NCBI GenBank assembly: GCA_015847255.1
Contig: JADLZK010002813.1
Coordinates: 124,001-188,000 of the forward strand
Source: Hyparrhenia diplandra
Taxonomy: Eukaryota > Streptophyta > Magnoliopsida > Poales > Poaceae
DNA length: 64,000 nucleotides
Reading direction: 5' to 3'
Under the pieces are notes generated by a model, which worked only from the letters and a program-made list of their open reading frames with translations, searched no databases and was not told the origin of the DNA. Position numbers and translations under genes: made by a program. This document shows, one piece after another, positions 37,341 to 47,944 of this stretch; positions within the stretch are counted from its first letter, which is position 1, and each line of letters opens with the position of its first letter.

Positions 37341-37669
37341 CCAGCTAAAACTAGTACTGATGGATTCAAACAAGCCTGCTAATTAATTATTGCTAACTAC
37401 TAGTTCTAAATTTGTAGTTACTAATCTGTGCTAATTATATATGTATCTTCAACTCACTAGCCAACACTTAGTTGCTATTAGTAAGTGGATCTAAACACTC
37501 TCCAACTTAACTACTAAAAATTTTAGCTATTAGCTAGCTAATTTATCGTGCTAATGGATCTAAATATGTCCACACATACATGAGCATAACAATCCCACAC
37601 TAAGCTACAACTTACTTGAGATTGCATGTAAAACAAAATATCAAGCGTTTCTAATAATTCATTACCATA
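37341..37669. other. Short intergenic stretch, no gene seen
   Basis: AT-rich, with repeated AACTACTAG/TTAGCTAGCTA words. Nothing supported. Confidence 0.4.
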
Positions 37670-37934
37670 TACTCCCTCAGGGATGGTATTAGAAGTCGTT
37701 TAGGACAGGTGACACGGTCTCCAAAACACAATTTTGACCTCTTATTATTATAAAAATATTTATGGAGATGTGATATATGTATAGTTTTATCAAATTATTT
37801 TTTATGACAAATCTACTCATATAATTTTTACATTTACAAACTCAACAACTTAAAAGTTATTGATGATTTATATTCCCGATGTTTGACCCAAACCTTATCC
37901 AAAAGCGACTTCTAATACCAACCGGGAGGGAGTA
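37670..37934. mobile_element. Stowaway-like MITE
   Basis: Left end TACTCCCTCAGGGATGGTAT and right end (reverse complement TACTCCCTCCCGGTTGGTAT) are inverted. The arms go on with TAGAAGTCG, matching CGACTTCTA on the right. TA flanks present. Confidence 0.9.
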
Positions 37935-38020
37935 CAACCTTTCTGTTTACTTCTTCCAATACACGTAAAAGGTACCCAATGTTTTCGACAGTGATTTTTA
38001 ACCTTGTGTTTTGCAACAAA

Positions 38021-38450
38021 TAAGGCTGGATAACGAGCCAGTTCAGCAGCTCGCTCGTTATGCTCGTTAAGATAACGAGTTGGCTCGGCTCAGCTTGTTA
38101 AAAGCTCAAGTGAGCTCGTTAAGCTTACAAGCCAGATATAGAACATACACAAAATATGATATTTGCATTTATCTAAAGATCAGAAATAGTGATAATACAA
38201 AAGTAATAGATCCAATCGTCTTAAAGTTGAAAAAAAAAATCAATATGTGCTAACATATATAATACATAACATGAAGTAATGCAAAACTAATATAAATCTT
38301 GTTGCTTTGTTCATGGATGTGTAGCTCGGCTCGCGAGCTAGCTCGAGTTGGCTCGTTATAGCTAATGAGCCAAAATCTTGGCTTGGCTCGGCTTGTTATC
38401 CTAACGTGCGGCGAGCTGACGAGTTTTAATTTTTTTTTCGTCCAGCCTTA
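38021..38450. mobile_element. hAT-like MITE, 430 bp
   Basis: 10 bp terminal inverted repeats TAAGGCTGGA (left) and TCCAGCCTTA (right) are perfect. They are flanked by GCAACAAA (38013-38020) and GCAACAAT (38451-38458), an 8 bp target duplication with one mismatch. The interior has GGCTCG/CGAGCC words on both sides in inverted order. Confidence 0.85.
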
Positions 38451-38594
38451 GCAACAATTTTTTAACATAATCCTCCATAAAACGATCAACATTTACTAAC
38501 ATGTGCTCAAAACCATGAAACTCGTGCATTTATATATGTCTTGGAAACTAATCAACTATGAAAATCATGCATCTATATATGTCTTGGAAACCAT

Positions 38595-39702
38595 CGCTAC
38601 TACAATGAGCCATTGTAAGAACGCCCCATTTTTCTAGTAGGGGTGGCTCTATCTAAGAGAGCCTCTAAAGTGGTTGTTACTCCCCCCACTAGAACAGCCC
38701 CTACTAATGGATTAGTAGAGTTCAAAAAAAACAAAAAACTAATGGATTAGTAGGGGCAGTTTTTTTTGTTTTGATGTTGAAAACACGTGCCGTCTTTGCA
38801 CTCTCTGCATCTCCATGATCGCAAGACAGAGGAGTCCTCTGCTCCGGTTATCGTCCACGGTCCACCACTCCATCTTGTGTGCTCACGTCGCCGGCCGGCC
38901 GGCAATCAACGGCAGCAGAACGTACGACTTCTTCCGAGGTGCGTCAGTGAGTCTCTGATTCCATGTCCGGTCAGATCCGCCCCTACTAATCGAATAATAG
39001 GGGTGGCTCTATATTGAGGACGCCCTTACTAATAGAAGCCGAAAATTAAAATGTAGCACCCAAAATTAAAATTTTAAAATGATCTCGGAAAGAAAAATGT
39101 CCTAAATAAAATATGTATATCTCGAAAAGTTATGAACCTTTGTTGTTAACAATCTTTTATATATGTCGTTTTGCCCGTGCGTTTTGCCCCACAGCTCGGC
39201 GACACCGCGTTAGATCCGGCGGAGGGCGACACTGAGCTGGATGAATGGCACAAATCAGAACGCCTTTTGCTCTCTCTTTGCGCCCGATGTGGAGGCCAGG
39301 CGCCACCGGCGGAGTGAGCTCCACCATCGGTGCGGGCGGGCTCCAGCGGCCGTGTGCGGGATCGGCAATGAGGACACCCTCCACCGAGCTCCGGGGGCCG
39401 GCGCTCCTCCCCGACGGCGGGCGAATCCAGCCCTGGCCTCCACATCGGGCGCGGCGTGAAGCGGGCCTCCACGGCAAGCGGCGCGGATCCGGCGACCAAA
39501 CCCTAGAGGTGGTGGTGGCGGCGTCACGGGCCCAGCAGACCCATATATGGATCCAGGCGGGTTCAGGTTTTTTTTTTGAATTTATTAACCGTGGCGGACA
39601 AAAAGACGCCCACAACGGTTATTCCCGATTAACTGTGACCTCCTTTGCAACGCCACGCAAAATTAAATATGTCCGTAATGTAAAAAAATTTGTGTAGTAG
39701 TG
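38595..39702. mobile_element. CACTA-like non-autonomous element (candidate)
   Basis: The left end CGCTACTACAATGAG and the right end, reverse-complemented CACTACTACACAAAT, resemble CACTA termini (CACTACTACA). Subterminal repeats include CTACTAATGGATTAGTAG and GGGGTGGCTCTAT (twice). The GC-rich centre (39.2-39.5 kb) encodes nothing recognisable. A matching 3 bp target duplication is not visible, so the call is tentative. Confidence 0.4.
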
Positions 39703-40052
39703 TTGGCTCAAAAAGATTCATCTCAGCAAAAAAAGATTCATCTCAGCATATAAATGCAAACTGTGCAATTATTATTTTTTATTTTATGCATGCGCTGAAG
39801 ATTCGTTGTGACAGGGTGAAAATTATTTGTGAGGAACTAAACACAGAGTGACTATTCTCAAAAACACAGAGTGACTAAGCCTGTTTCAAACATGAGACAC
39901 AGATCAAGGGAATCAAATAGGTTGCCCGGTTACACGCGTTCCACGACATCAGTATATCATGTGTATATATGCTGATTAAAACTAATCTATCGTTGACGAG
40001 TGGTTGTCCTGTCAATCAAAACCATATTATCCCCAAGAGGAGGGAAAGCTGC

Positions 40053-40735
40053 TCAAATAATACTAATATCTTTCTCAACGTGTGTTTTGATCAGAAGACG
40101 TTGCTCGATCATGCTGTACTAGCAAGTTGTATACTCCTTTTTAAAGGTTTGTATTTTCTCTTGGATTCAGTGTAAAAAGTGTTGTGCACAGCTCAAAAGG
40201 CCCTCGTTCGGCACTCGGTCCAAACTATATTTTACTTCTATTATGGATCAGGTCTCAAATAATAATACCTTTCTCAACCCGTGATTTAATCAGACGTTGC
40301 TCATGTTGTACCATGTGTCCATGTGCTAGCAAGTTGTATATGTAGCTGTATTTTTTCTCTGTTCCTTTTAAAGGTTGGTATTTTCTCTTGGATTCATTGT
40401 AAAAAGTGTTGTGCACATAAGAATATACTACAGCTCGATCAAAAGGCCCTTGGTCGGCACTGGGTCCAAACTATTCTACTTCTGTTACTTATGGATCAGT
40501 TCTCAAACAATACTAACAATCTTTCTCAAACCGTGATTTGATCAGATGTTGCTCATGCTGACCATGTGCTAGCAAGTTGTATATATAGCTGTATTCTCTC
40601 TTCTTTTTAAAGGTTTGTATTTCCTCTTGGATTCAGTGCAAAAAGCGTTGCGCACATACTAAGAATATAGGAGTACAGCTCAAAAGACCCTCGTTCGGCA
40701 CAGGGCCCAAACTATATTTTATTTTACTTCTATTA
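40053..40735. repeat. Imperfect tandem repeat, three units of ~200-250 bp
   Basis: Three units start near 40053, 40253 and 40501 with TCAAAYAATA...CTTTCTCAA, then TTGATCAGA, GTTGCTC, GCTAGCAAGTTGTATA, TTTTTAAAGG, CTCTTGGATTC and CGGCAC...CCAAACTAT. Units differ by small insertions. No coding potential. Confidence 0.85.
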
Positions 40736-40749
40736 GCCCGGCTTATCAG

Positions 40750-41443
40750 CCATCGTTCGGCACTATATATAGGATCTGCTAGTTTTGTAAAAAGAGAGAA
40801 AAAAATCCCTAGAGTAACTGTCGGACTCAGTCGGTGAGTCGATTCGAAATAAGCGAGTGGCTGAATATTTAATAATTATTTAGCTTTATTATTATAATTA
40901 TTATAATTATTAGATTAAATTAAAGTGAGTTAGAGAAAGACTAATGAGCCCGACCCGTTAGCAATTATAAACCCCTCATATAAATATGGGGGTGACTATC
41001 GTGAGACAATCAAGAAAGAAATAATTTAGGGTTTACCCTAGCTCTCCAACTCTAAGCCGCCGCCGCCGCCGTGCCTCCCCCGCCGCCACCCGCCCGCCCA
41101 GCTGCAGCGCCGCCCCGCCCCCTCTCGCCCGTCGGGTCAACGATCCACGCCATGTCACCTCTCTCGTTCTTCCTCTTGCGTTGGATCGGAAAACGGGTTG
41201 TGACAATAACTTTTATTCGTTGAGCGGACGGGCCTTCCACTTTCGGCTTTGACAAAACAAATAAGAAGAAAAATGATTCTTACTTCGATACAAGAAGAAT
41301 CGACACACAAAAAAACCCATTAGAGGAAGCTTTTATGAATCGCTATTGGTTTGATACGAATAATGGCAGTCGTTTCAGTATGTTAAGGATAGTTCGGCAC
41401 TATATATAGGATCTGCTAGTTTTGTAAAAAGAGAGAAAAAAAA
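40750..41443. repeat. Direct repeats bracketing a chimeric insert
   Basis: The ~50 bp sequence beginning TTCGGCACTATATATAGGAT and going on through CTGCTAGTTTTGTAAAAAG occurs at about 40754-40803 and again at 41393-41443. Between the copies lie an AT-rich part, a GC-rich CCGCCGCC part (41058-41120) and an organelle-like part. This could be a large insertion with duplicated flank, or an unequal-exchange product. Confidence 0.7.
41190..41392 (+). other. Organelle-like (plastid ycf-type) fragment, candidate NUPT
   Basis: A plus-strand frame from ATG at 41335 reads MNRYWFDTNNGSRFSMLRI, which resembles the end of a large plastid ycf open reading frame as I remember it. Composition and style (GAAGAAAAATGATTCTTAC) also look plastid. 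The exact plastid gene is uncertain. It lies just before the second direct repeat at 41393. Confidence 0.4.
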
Positions 41444-41580
41444 TGTTGCTTGAACTTATCAGCAATCGTTCGACACTGTATATAAGATTTAAATTTACGA
41501 GCCCGCCTTATCAACCATAGTATAACATTTTTCTCTCATAAGTTATAATATTTTTCTCTCACAATAAAACAGATTTAGTC

Positions 41581-43613
41581 GGGAGTAAATTGCACCCATC
41601 ATACAACAACTAGTTAGGTGGGTGCATATTGGTCCAACAACTAGTAAAATGCTCAAACTAATACAATAGCTTTTACAAGCGAGTCCAGATTGATCGAACA
41701 ACTTGTGAAATGATAAAATTAGTACAATAACTTTCTAAATTGCTGCACCTATAGTCCACAACATTAGAACAACAATATTTTAAGCAAGGATACACACATG
41801 AATTTTCTTTTAGGCAATAATTCTTATTTCTTCTTGTTAACAGGAGTTATTGATCATGGTTAGGTTGTTTCTTCTCAACTATGCATATAACTTATTTGTT
41901 AATTAGTTAAATTGAATAAAAATCATATTTACTATATTGGTATTGGCATTACCGAAACACTCAAGTCCATAAAGAGACTGTGACCTAGGTTTTCTTCGTA
42001 ATCCTGCTCATGTATTTAACATATGCACATAATCATGTTCGTTTCTATTATTTTAGCTCGTTTTTCTTTTCTAAATATGTATATGAGTCACTAAAAATAT
42101 TTATACTAAGCTTCTAAAAGGTATTTTTAGTATCTATTAACATGTTAAATAATGTATATAATCAAATATGTGAAAGTAATGAAGGTTTTAGTCTTATCTA
42201 AATATCTTTGCTATTGTGATGTGAATATATAAAAATAATGCTTAATAGTTTATTAATTTTGACTTGAATTTACTCCGATCAGACATTAGCAAATATGCTT
42301 ATCATTACAACATTCAACTGCGGATGCACCCATTGATCAAGTTATTGTACTAATTTGATCATTTCACAACTTTTAAACTAACTAGCAAATATGTCCCGTG
42401 CGTTGTAACGCATCAAAAAAATCAATATTTATGGATTAGCAATGATAGAAATGGTTCGTATTTATTTATTTATGTTTGATATTTTTGATAAAATTTGAAA
42501 TCTAGAATTTATTTTTCGAGGACAATGTTATCTTTAATCTATATACTATTTTTAGACTATGTTTGGATCAGATTTTCTATGGGTTTTATACTTTGACATG
42601 CCCTTTAAAACACGATTACACTCATTGGTTCAAAGAAATTAACAAAATTTGAATTATCATTTGTTGATTTGGTTCTGATTTTTGTTTTGAAAAAGACAAG
42701 AAGCTAACATCTAACAAAGCACTTTGTGTTGGGAACCCTCATGTCTATACAAAACTTGAGATCAACTTTATTTACACTCATTTGTTTATATTTCTTTCAC
42801 ATTTTTTCACATGAAAACCACCACTTTTTTCTATTCTTGACATCATGCCCTTATCCCTGAACTCTCTCGGCGCCGACAAAGATGTATGCGTGCATGTCGT
42901 ACTATCAAACCAGGTCGGGGGATATATATGCACACGTACTATATCAGACGCCTAATTTATACTCACATTGTAGTGGAGAATCTGAGTCCCGTCGTCTGTG
43001 TTGACTTGGGAGACAGAGAAGTCGCAGTCCCGCGCGTTGTCATCGATGAGTACCAGGCCCCTTGCGCTTGCCCGCTCGGCGACCATTTCTTTAGCCGCCG
43101 CGGTACCGATCTGTCCGTCCCGATGCAAACCACGATCTTCCCGGCCACCTTCCGCGCGTCCAGCGACCGTGGGTGACAGTTGCTGCAAGGCATACCCGTC
43201 TCGTGCAGATGCGGTAGGGGACGCGGCGGGGCATGCTCGTCGGCCGGCTTTGTAAATCTTTTGGTGGCCGTGTATTCAATATATATGGATATGGATACGT
43301 AATGCGCGGACTCACAGCCTACGAAGAGGGCGAGAAGGATTTGGATTCGTATTTGGTACTACAGCCTACAGAGCGGGCGAGAGGGACCATAGGCAGAGGG
43401 AAAAGAAAAAAGTAAACGGGAGACCGAGACAGATACGGGAGGGGAGGGCAGACGAAAAAAAAAGTGAACGGGAAAAATTTTCTCTTTATTAATATAATAG
43501 TTATAGATTTACACCTACCTATAAAGTTATTGATTTAGATAAAACATGTTCTGAGTTTTTGGAGTAATTTGCACCCACCTAACAAGTTGTTGTACGGTGG
43601 GTGCAATTTACTC
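41581..43613. mobile_element. ~2 kb transposon with inverted ends and a captured gene fragment
   Basis: The left end GAGTAAATTGCACCCATCAT...GTTAGGTGGGTGCA is mirrored by the right end (reverse complement GAGTAAATTGCACCCACCGT...GTTAGGTGGGTGCA). Each end is itself a hairpin, TGCACCCA...TGGGTGCA. TTTAGTC occurs just outside on both sides (41574-41580 and ~43615-43621), a likely target duplication. Inside, 41690-41760 and 42320-42400 form a second inverted pair, and from ~42389 a common grass repeat start appears (CTAGCAAATATGTCCCGTGC), so the structure may be composite. No transposase is seen. Confidence 0.65.
42955..43200 (-). pseudogene. Captured fragment of a subtilisin-like protease (PA domain region)
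   Basis: Two overlapping minus-strand frames together give the typical plant subtilase protease-associated region: CHPRSLDARKVAGKIVVCIG in one frame, then AAAKEMVAERASARGLVLID and FSVSQVNTDDGTQIL in another. A frame change lies between them at ~43100. No catalytic Asp, His or Ser region is present. The fragment is GC-rich inside an AT-rich transposon, as expected for transduplicated exons. Confidence 0.7.
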
Positions 43614-43840
43614 TTTTAGTCAGCTTATTATCAACCACAGGCATGAAATTAGCCCCAAAGCCTTTGCCATCGGGTCCGCCATCTTTTTTTTCCCAATCGG
43701 ATTGCATCTGCAAAACCGCTTCCATCACTGGATACGGAAAGCTCAGAAAGACGTCTCCACTCTAGGTTCACGCCCAACGTTGAATTCCGCTTACGGGTAA
43801 AACAGAGAGCGGCGGCGTCGAGAGGGAGGGAGCAGGAAGC

Positions 43841-45453
43841 ATGGTGTTCGGCCGGAGTAAATCATCTTCGTCGACGCCGCCGTCCGCGCCCTCGAAGGCG
43901 GCGGCCGCGTGCTCCGAGCTGCGCACGGCGTACCACGAGTGCTTCAACCGGTGGTACGCGGAGAAGTTCGCCAAGGGGCAGTGGCAGGGGGACGACTGCG
44001 CCGACCATTGGCACAAGTACCGCGCCTGCCTCGAGGTAACGCCGCCGCCGCCGCCGCCCCCTCGCCCGTGATTCTCCTTCCTCCGCCTTGCTTGCATCTC
44101 TTGCTCCCTGGCCGCAGGCAGGATCGCTTCTCATCTTATTGTATTGTCGGGCTCGGTATGGATCCCGGTTTTCGCAAGGCCGGGCGCTGTTCTTGGATGT
44201 GATGAAGCTCCGATCCAATAGGCGTTTGAAGAGGGGATTGCGTACTCGGCACTGCTGTTGTAGCTTAGGCAGGGATTCTTCAATGGAGTTGGCGACAAGA
44301 TCTAGAGCAGGGTGGTTGTGTGTCGATAGATCTCGTTGGTGATGTAGTTACTGCAATTTGGGATTTGGGAGCACCATTTATCACGATTTCCAAGCAACCT
44401 TTTCGTAAATCAACAAAAACCTTTTTGTATGTGTTCTCAATTTGATCCATTGAGTTTAGTTGAATGATTCATTAGTGAGGATCAAGCAAAATTCTCAACA
44501 TAACCAACTAGATTAACTTGCAAATGACAACTCTATTTTCTTCAAAGAACTCTATTCAGTAGTCTGCACACTATATATATATACTGAAAACGTAATGGAG
44601 CCTACAATGCTCATCACCTGATAACGCTACTATAAACTACATGGTTATATCACAGTAAGCCACATTATCATTTTGTATTTACAATTGGACATAGAAATAG
44701 CCACCAACCAGTTGTTAGAGTCGAATGTTCTTGGCAGTGAAATTGATGGACTGGTTAAATCTTAAAAAGAAAATGGACTGATTACTTACAGCGTTGAAAA
44801 TCGATCTATATTTTCGATATTTTTCTACTCGCACTGAACTTTGTTTTTCTTTTATCATCTATTAGTCTACAATATATACATTTTGTGGTTCAAAAGTAGA
44901 ACTGTTATATTCATGTAGAAAGGACTTTCCTGTGAGAATGCTTTTGTTTCTATAAATAATTTTGTTTAATTGTATTGTATCAGAGAGAATTCCAAATGTA
45001 GTTTTGAAGATCATGCCAACTACAATCACGGCTTATATGCTTTGAATGGCGGTATTTGACTGCCATACTGAATTACTGTTGTCCTGCATCTTTTGGGATT
45101 GTTATTACTGGAATAGCTATGTTCAGGGATTGAGTTCCAAATCTCTTGCCCTCTGACAGAAGTAATTATTATTGGTGGATGTTTGTATGAGTAGTGTTAA
45201 ACATGAGCTAGGCTTTCCTCAGATTTTACATGGACACTGCCTCTCATCACATTAGCCTGAATCTATGCTGTATTTCTTTATTCTTTCTATTCTATTTCTC
45301 TCTCTCATAATGGCTGGCTGTTGACATTTTCAATGTTTCCAGGAACATCTGGAAGATAAACATCTGAGGCAAATCCTACTGGATGCAGAAACTTCTGCAT
45401 TTTATACCAGGCCTGAGGCTGACCCTCCCTCGGGACAAGGAACTACAAAATAG
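43841..45453 (+). CDS. Twin-CX9C mitochondrial protein, UPF0203 / Mdm35-TRIAP1-like
   Basis: Two exons, 43841-44035 and 45343-45453, with GTAACG donor and TTTCCAG acceptor, encode about 101 residues ending in TAG. After a Ser/Pro-rich N-terminus the protein has CSELRTAYHEC and CADHWHKYRAC, two exact CX9C motifs, with CFNRWYAEKFAKGQW between, as in the plant UPF0203 family. Yeast Mdm35 and human TRIAP1 are intermembrane-space chaperones for PRELI/Ups lipid-transfer proteins, so a role in mitochondrial phospholipid transport is likely by homology. The intron is ~1.3 kb. Frame intact. Confidence 0.9.
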
Positions 45454-46020
45454 CAGTCTCTCGTTTATCACATGCCATGTCTGACTTTATATAGGGAACC
45501 TTGGTAGATGAACTAGAAATTCCTTTGATCTTGACACTTGTGGCCCCTGATCATGTAACACTTAAATTGAGATGGTGTTTGGGAGCAAAATTTGCGAGTG
45601 TTACAATGGTGTACCCTGCTATCTGAAAACATTGGAAGATTTGAGAATAGAATCAGCTGTAGAGCTGTACATGTTGAAGTATGTTGTTTCATCGATGGCT
45701 TTGCTTTTTAGCAATCTGCTGAGTAATAAGGTTTTGGGCATGATATTGTTTTTTTAATACCTTAGTTTCTGATGGTGTTGTAAGGGTTTCCTGAATCATG
45801 ACAGTGACATGGTCACTCCCCTACGGCGAGTGCTCTGCGCTTGGAGGAGCAGCAGCTATAGGGAAACCAATAAATTGATGGACTTATTTTCTATCCTTGT
45901 AACTCTTTTAAGTCCAGTGAGTGTTCAAAACCTTCTATTTTCTTTTATAGGTCATGTATGTTCTTACTTATAAAGGTACACTGTTATTTTTGCATATTTT
46001 AAGAGTAAAAAACCTTTGAC

Positions 46021-46179
46021 TACTTCCTCTATTCTAAATTGTAGATCGTTTTGGCTTTTCTAAATATATTTATTTTTTGCTATGCATTTAGGCATAGTGT
46101 ATAGATAACTGTGCATAGCAAAAGTAATGAATATCTAGAAAGTTCCAAATTGAACTATAATTTGAAAGCGGAAGGAGTA
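46021..46179. mobile_element. Stowaway-like MITE
   Basis: Left end TACTTCCTCTATTCTAAATT and right end (reverse complement TACTCCTTCCGCTTTCAAAT) are inverted and bounded by TA. It lies about 570 bp downstream of the UPF0203 gene. Confidence 0.75.
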
Positions 46180-46668
46180 GCCAACTTTCTTGCATGTAAA
46201 AAGCCTAGGCCCGAAAGCAAAAGGCTTGAGAAAAGTTTACGTCATTAGTGAAGCTGAGAAGGGGCTAAAGTAAACTAAGGAAATTTGTTGTGGGATGCTC
46301 CTTGTTGTCAAACCAGCTTTGACGCGAGAAGGTATGTAAAAGCCTTTAAAGATTTATGGAAAAAATTATTAATGCCCAGACACCGCACCGCACAACCAGA
46401 GACTGGTGATAGTGTTTCACCTTGTTTCATGGGTCGTGACTCATGACACTGACTCGAATGGTCTCTAGTAGCATCGGATTCCTAGACTTCGTGTCCGTCC
46501 GTATAGTCAAAAAGATGTCGTCGTCATGGGTGCAAGTAAAAACTTGTTCCCTTGTCAGTGGTCACGTATCTCTGATCCTCCGATGTGGGGACAACCGGCG
46601 AGTACTCGTACGTCCCGGGAAATTGAGCTCCCCTTTCCCTCCAGAGCATCGCTCTCCTCTCACCATCC

Positions 46669-46932
46669 ATGGCCAAGAAATCCAAGAACACCAGGAGAGC
46701 TGGCGGTGCTTCTTCTTCCTCCTCTGATGCAGCTCGTGGCGATCGCGCCGCGCCATGGATCCGGCTGACGGCTCTCGCCGTGCTCACCGTCCACTCGGCC
46801 TTCTCCGCGTACCTGGCCAGGGACGACGCCAGGTTGGTCGCGCTTGTCGCCGTCGGATACCTCCTCATGCTGCTGCTTCTGTTCTATCACTGTGGTAGCC
46901 TGCCTCTGCCTGGGGTCAAGAAGACAGACTAG
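46669..46932 (+). CDS. Small two-helix membrane protein, 87 residues, unknown function
   Basis: A single-exon ORF starts MAKKSKNTRRAGG (basic, Ser-rich), then has two hydrophobic segments, about residues 30-48 (IRLTALAVLTVHSAFSAYL) and 55-73 (LVALVAVGYLLMLLLLFYH), and a short tail ending GVKKTD. GC-rich third positions are typical of grass coding DNA, and the ATG context CCATGGCC is strong. I recognise no family. The antisense ORFs over the same interval are shadows. Confidence 0.65.
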   Translation: MAKKSKNTRRAGGASSSSSDAARGDRAAPWIRLTALAVLTVHSAFSAYLARDDARLVALVAVGYLLMLLLLFYHCGSLPLPGVKKTD

Positions 46933-47944
46933 CCAGTAGCCACAGTCCACAGCTCGCCAAGACACGAAGCTTGAAGAATAGAGCATCTAAGTCAAGGTAC
47001 CATGTGACCTGTTTTTGTTTCTTTTTAGTTTTTATTAGTTACCTTCGTGCCTAGTTTTTCCCCCCTTGATTTTGCAGGTTGTGTTTGTGTAAAAAAAACT
47101 CTGTATGTTCATGAATATGCATGGTTGTTTGTTCACATGATCCCAGATGCATACAGTTGCATAGTATACCTGTATACTTAAGCTAGCTGGGTTTAGTTTC
47201 TTGCAACTCACAACTGTTGTACATATACTGAATAGTAAATACTGATGTCAAGTGCTTCCTATGGATCTCTTTACGTTTTGCAACTTCTGAATCATCACAA
47301 TTCACACTCTGCCTGAGTTGATAGTTTCTATGAGGGAAATTAAGCTAGTCTTTCATCTTGGAATCTTCATAATCAAATCAAAATATTCCTGTAGGAAGGA
47401 ATGTAAGACCTTGAGAGGCATGGACTTGTTTGTTATAATCAGCACACCACCACCATTGTTGCCATTTCTCCTCTAATACAGATAGCTTGGAGGATTTGTT
47501 ACAAACTCAGATTTCACAACGCTTGTATTGAGTCGTATCATTCTTGCTCTTTATACTGGATAAATTCATTACTGATCCAGTGAGTACAAATTTGACATAA
47601 TTTCATCACATATTAGTCAAACAGTATGCCGCCTATATATGTGAACCAAGCAAAGTTGCAAAATGGAACGTTTCAATTGCCATGAGTTTCTGCTGTGAAT
47701 ATAGTCTGTTATTACATTCACGTGCTGATTCAATCAAATAATTTATGCTGTAAATATATTTTCTTACATTCACATGCTGATTCAGTCAGTGTATTTTTCA
47801 GCACTGCCGCCTGTTCTGAATAACATAATTACACAATTTCAACTGAAACCCTTCTAGTTTACTATCAAACAAAAGTGTACGATAACTAGCTAAATGAATG
47901 CTGAACTTTGTGATGACTTACTAGTTGCTACTGTACTTCTCTAT
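46933..47944. other. Intergenic region between convergent genes
   Basis: 3' flank of the small membrane-protein gene and of the ICS gene, which converge here. No further gene or clear repeat. Confidence 0.5.

Noticed and set aside
38595..39702. A firm CACTA transposon call
   Set aside because: The ends look right, but the left end has CGCTA instead of CACTA and no 3 bp target duplication is visible, so it is kept only as a candidate.
41052..41255. Gly/Ala-rich minus-strand ORF
   Set aside because: Encoded by a CCGCCG repeat inside a patchwork insert; not a gene.
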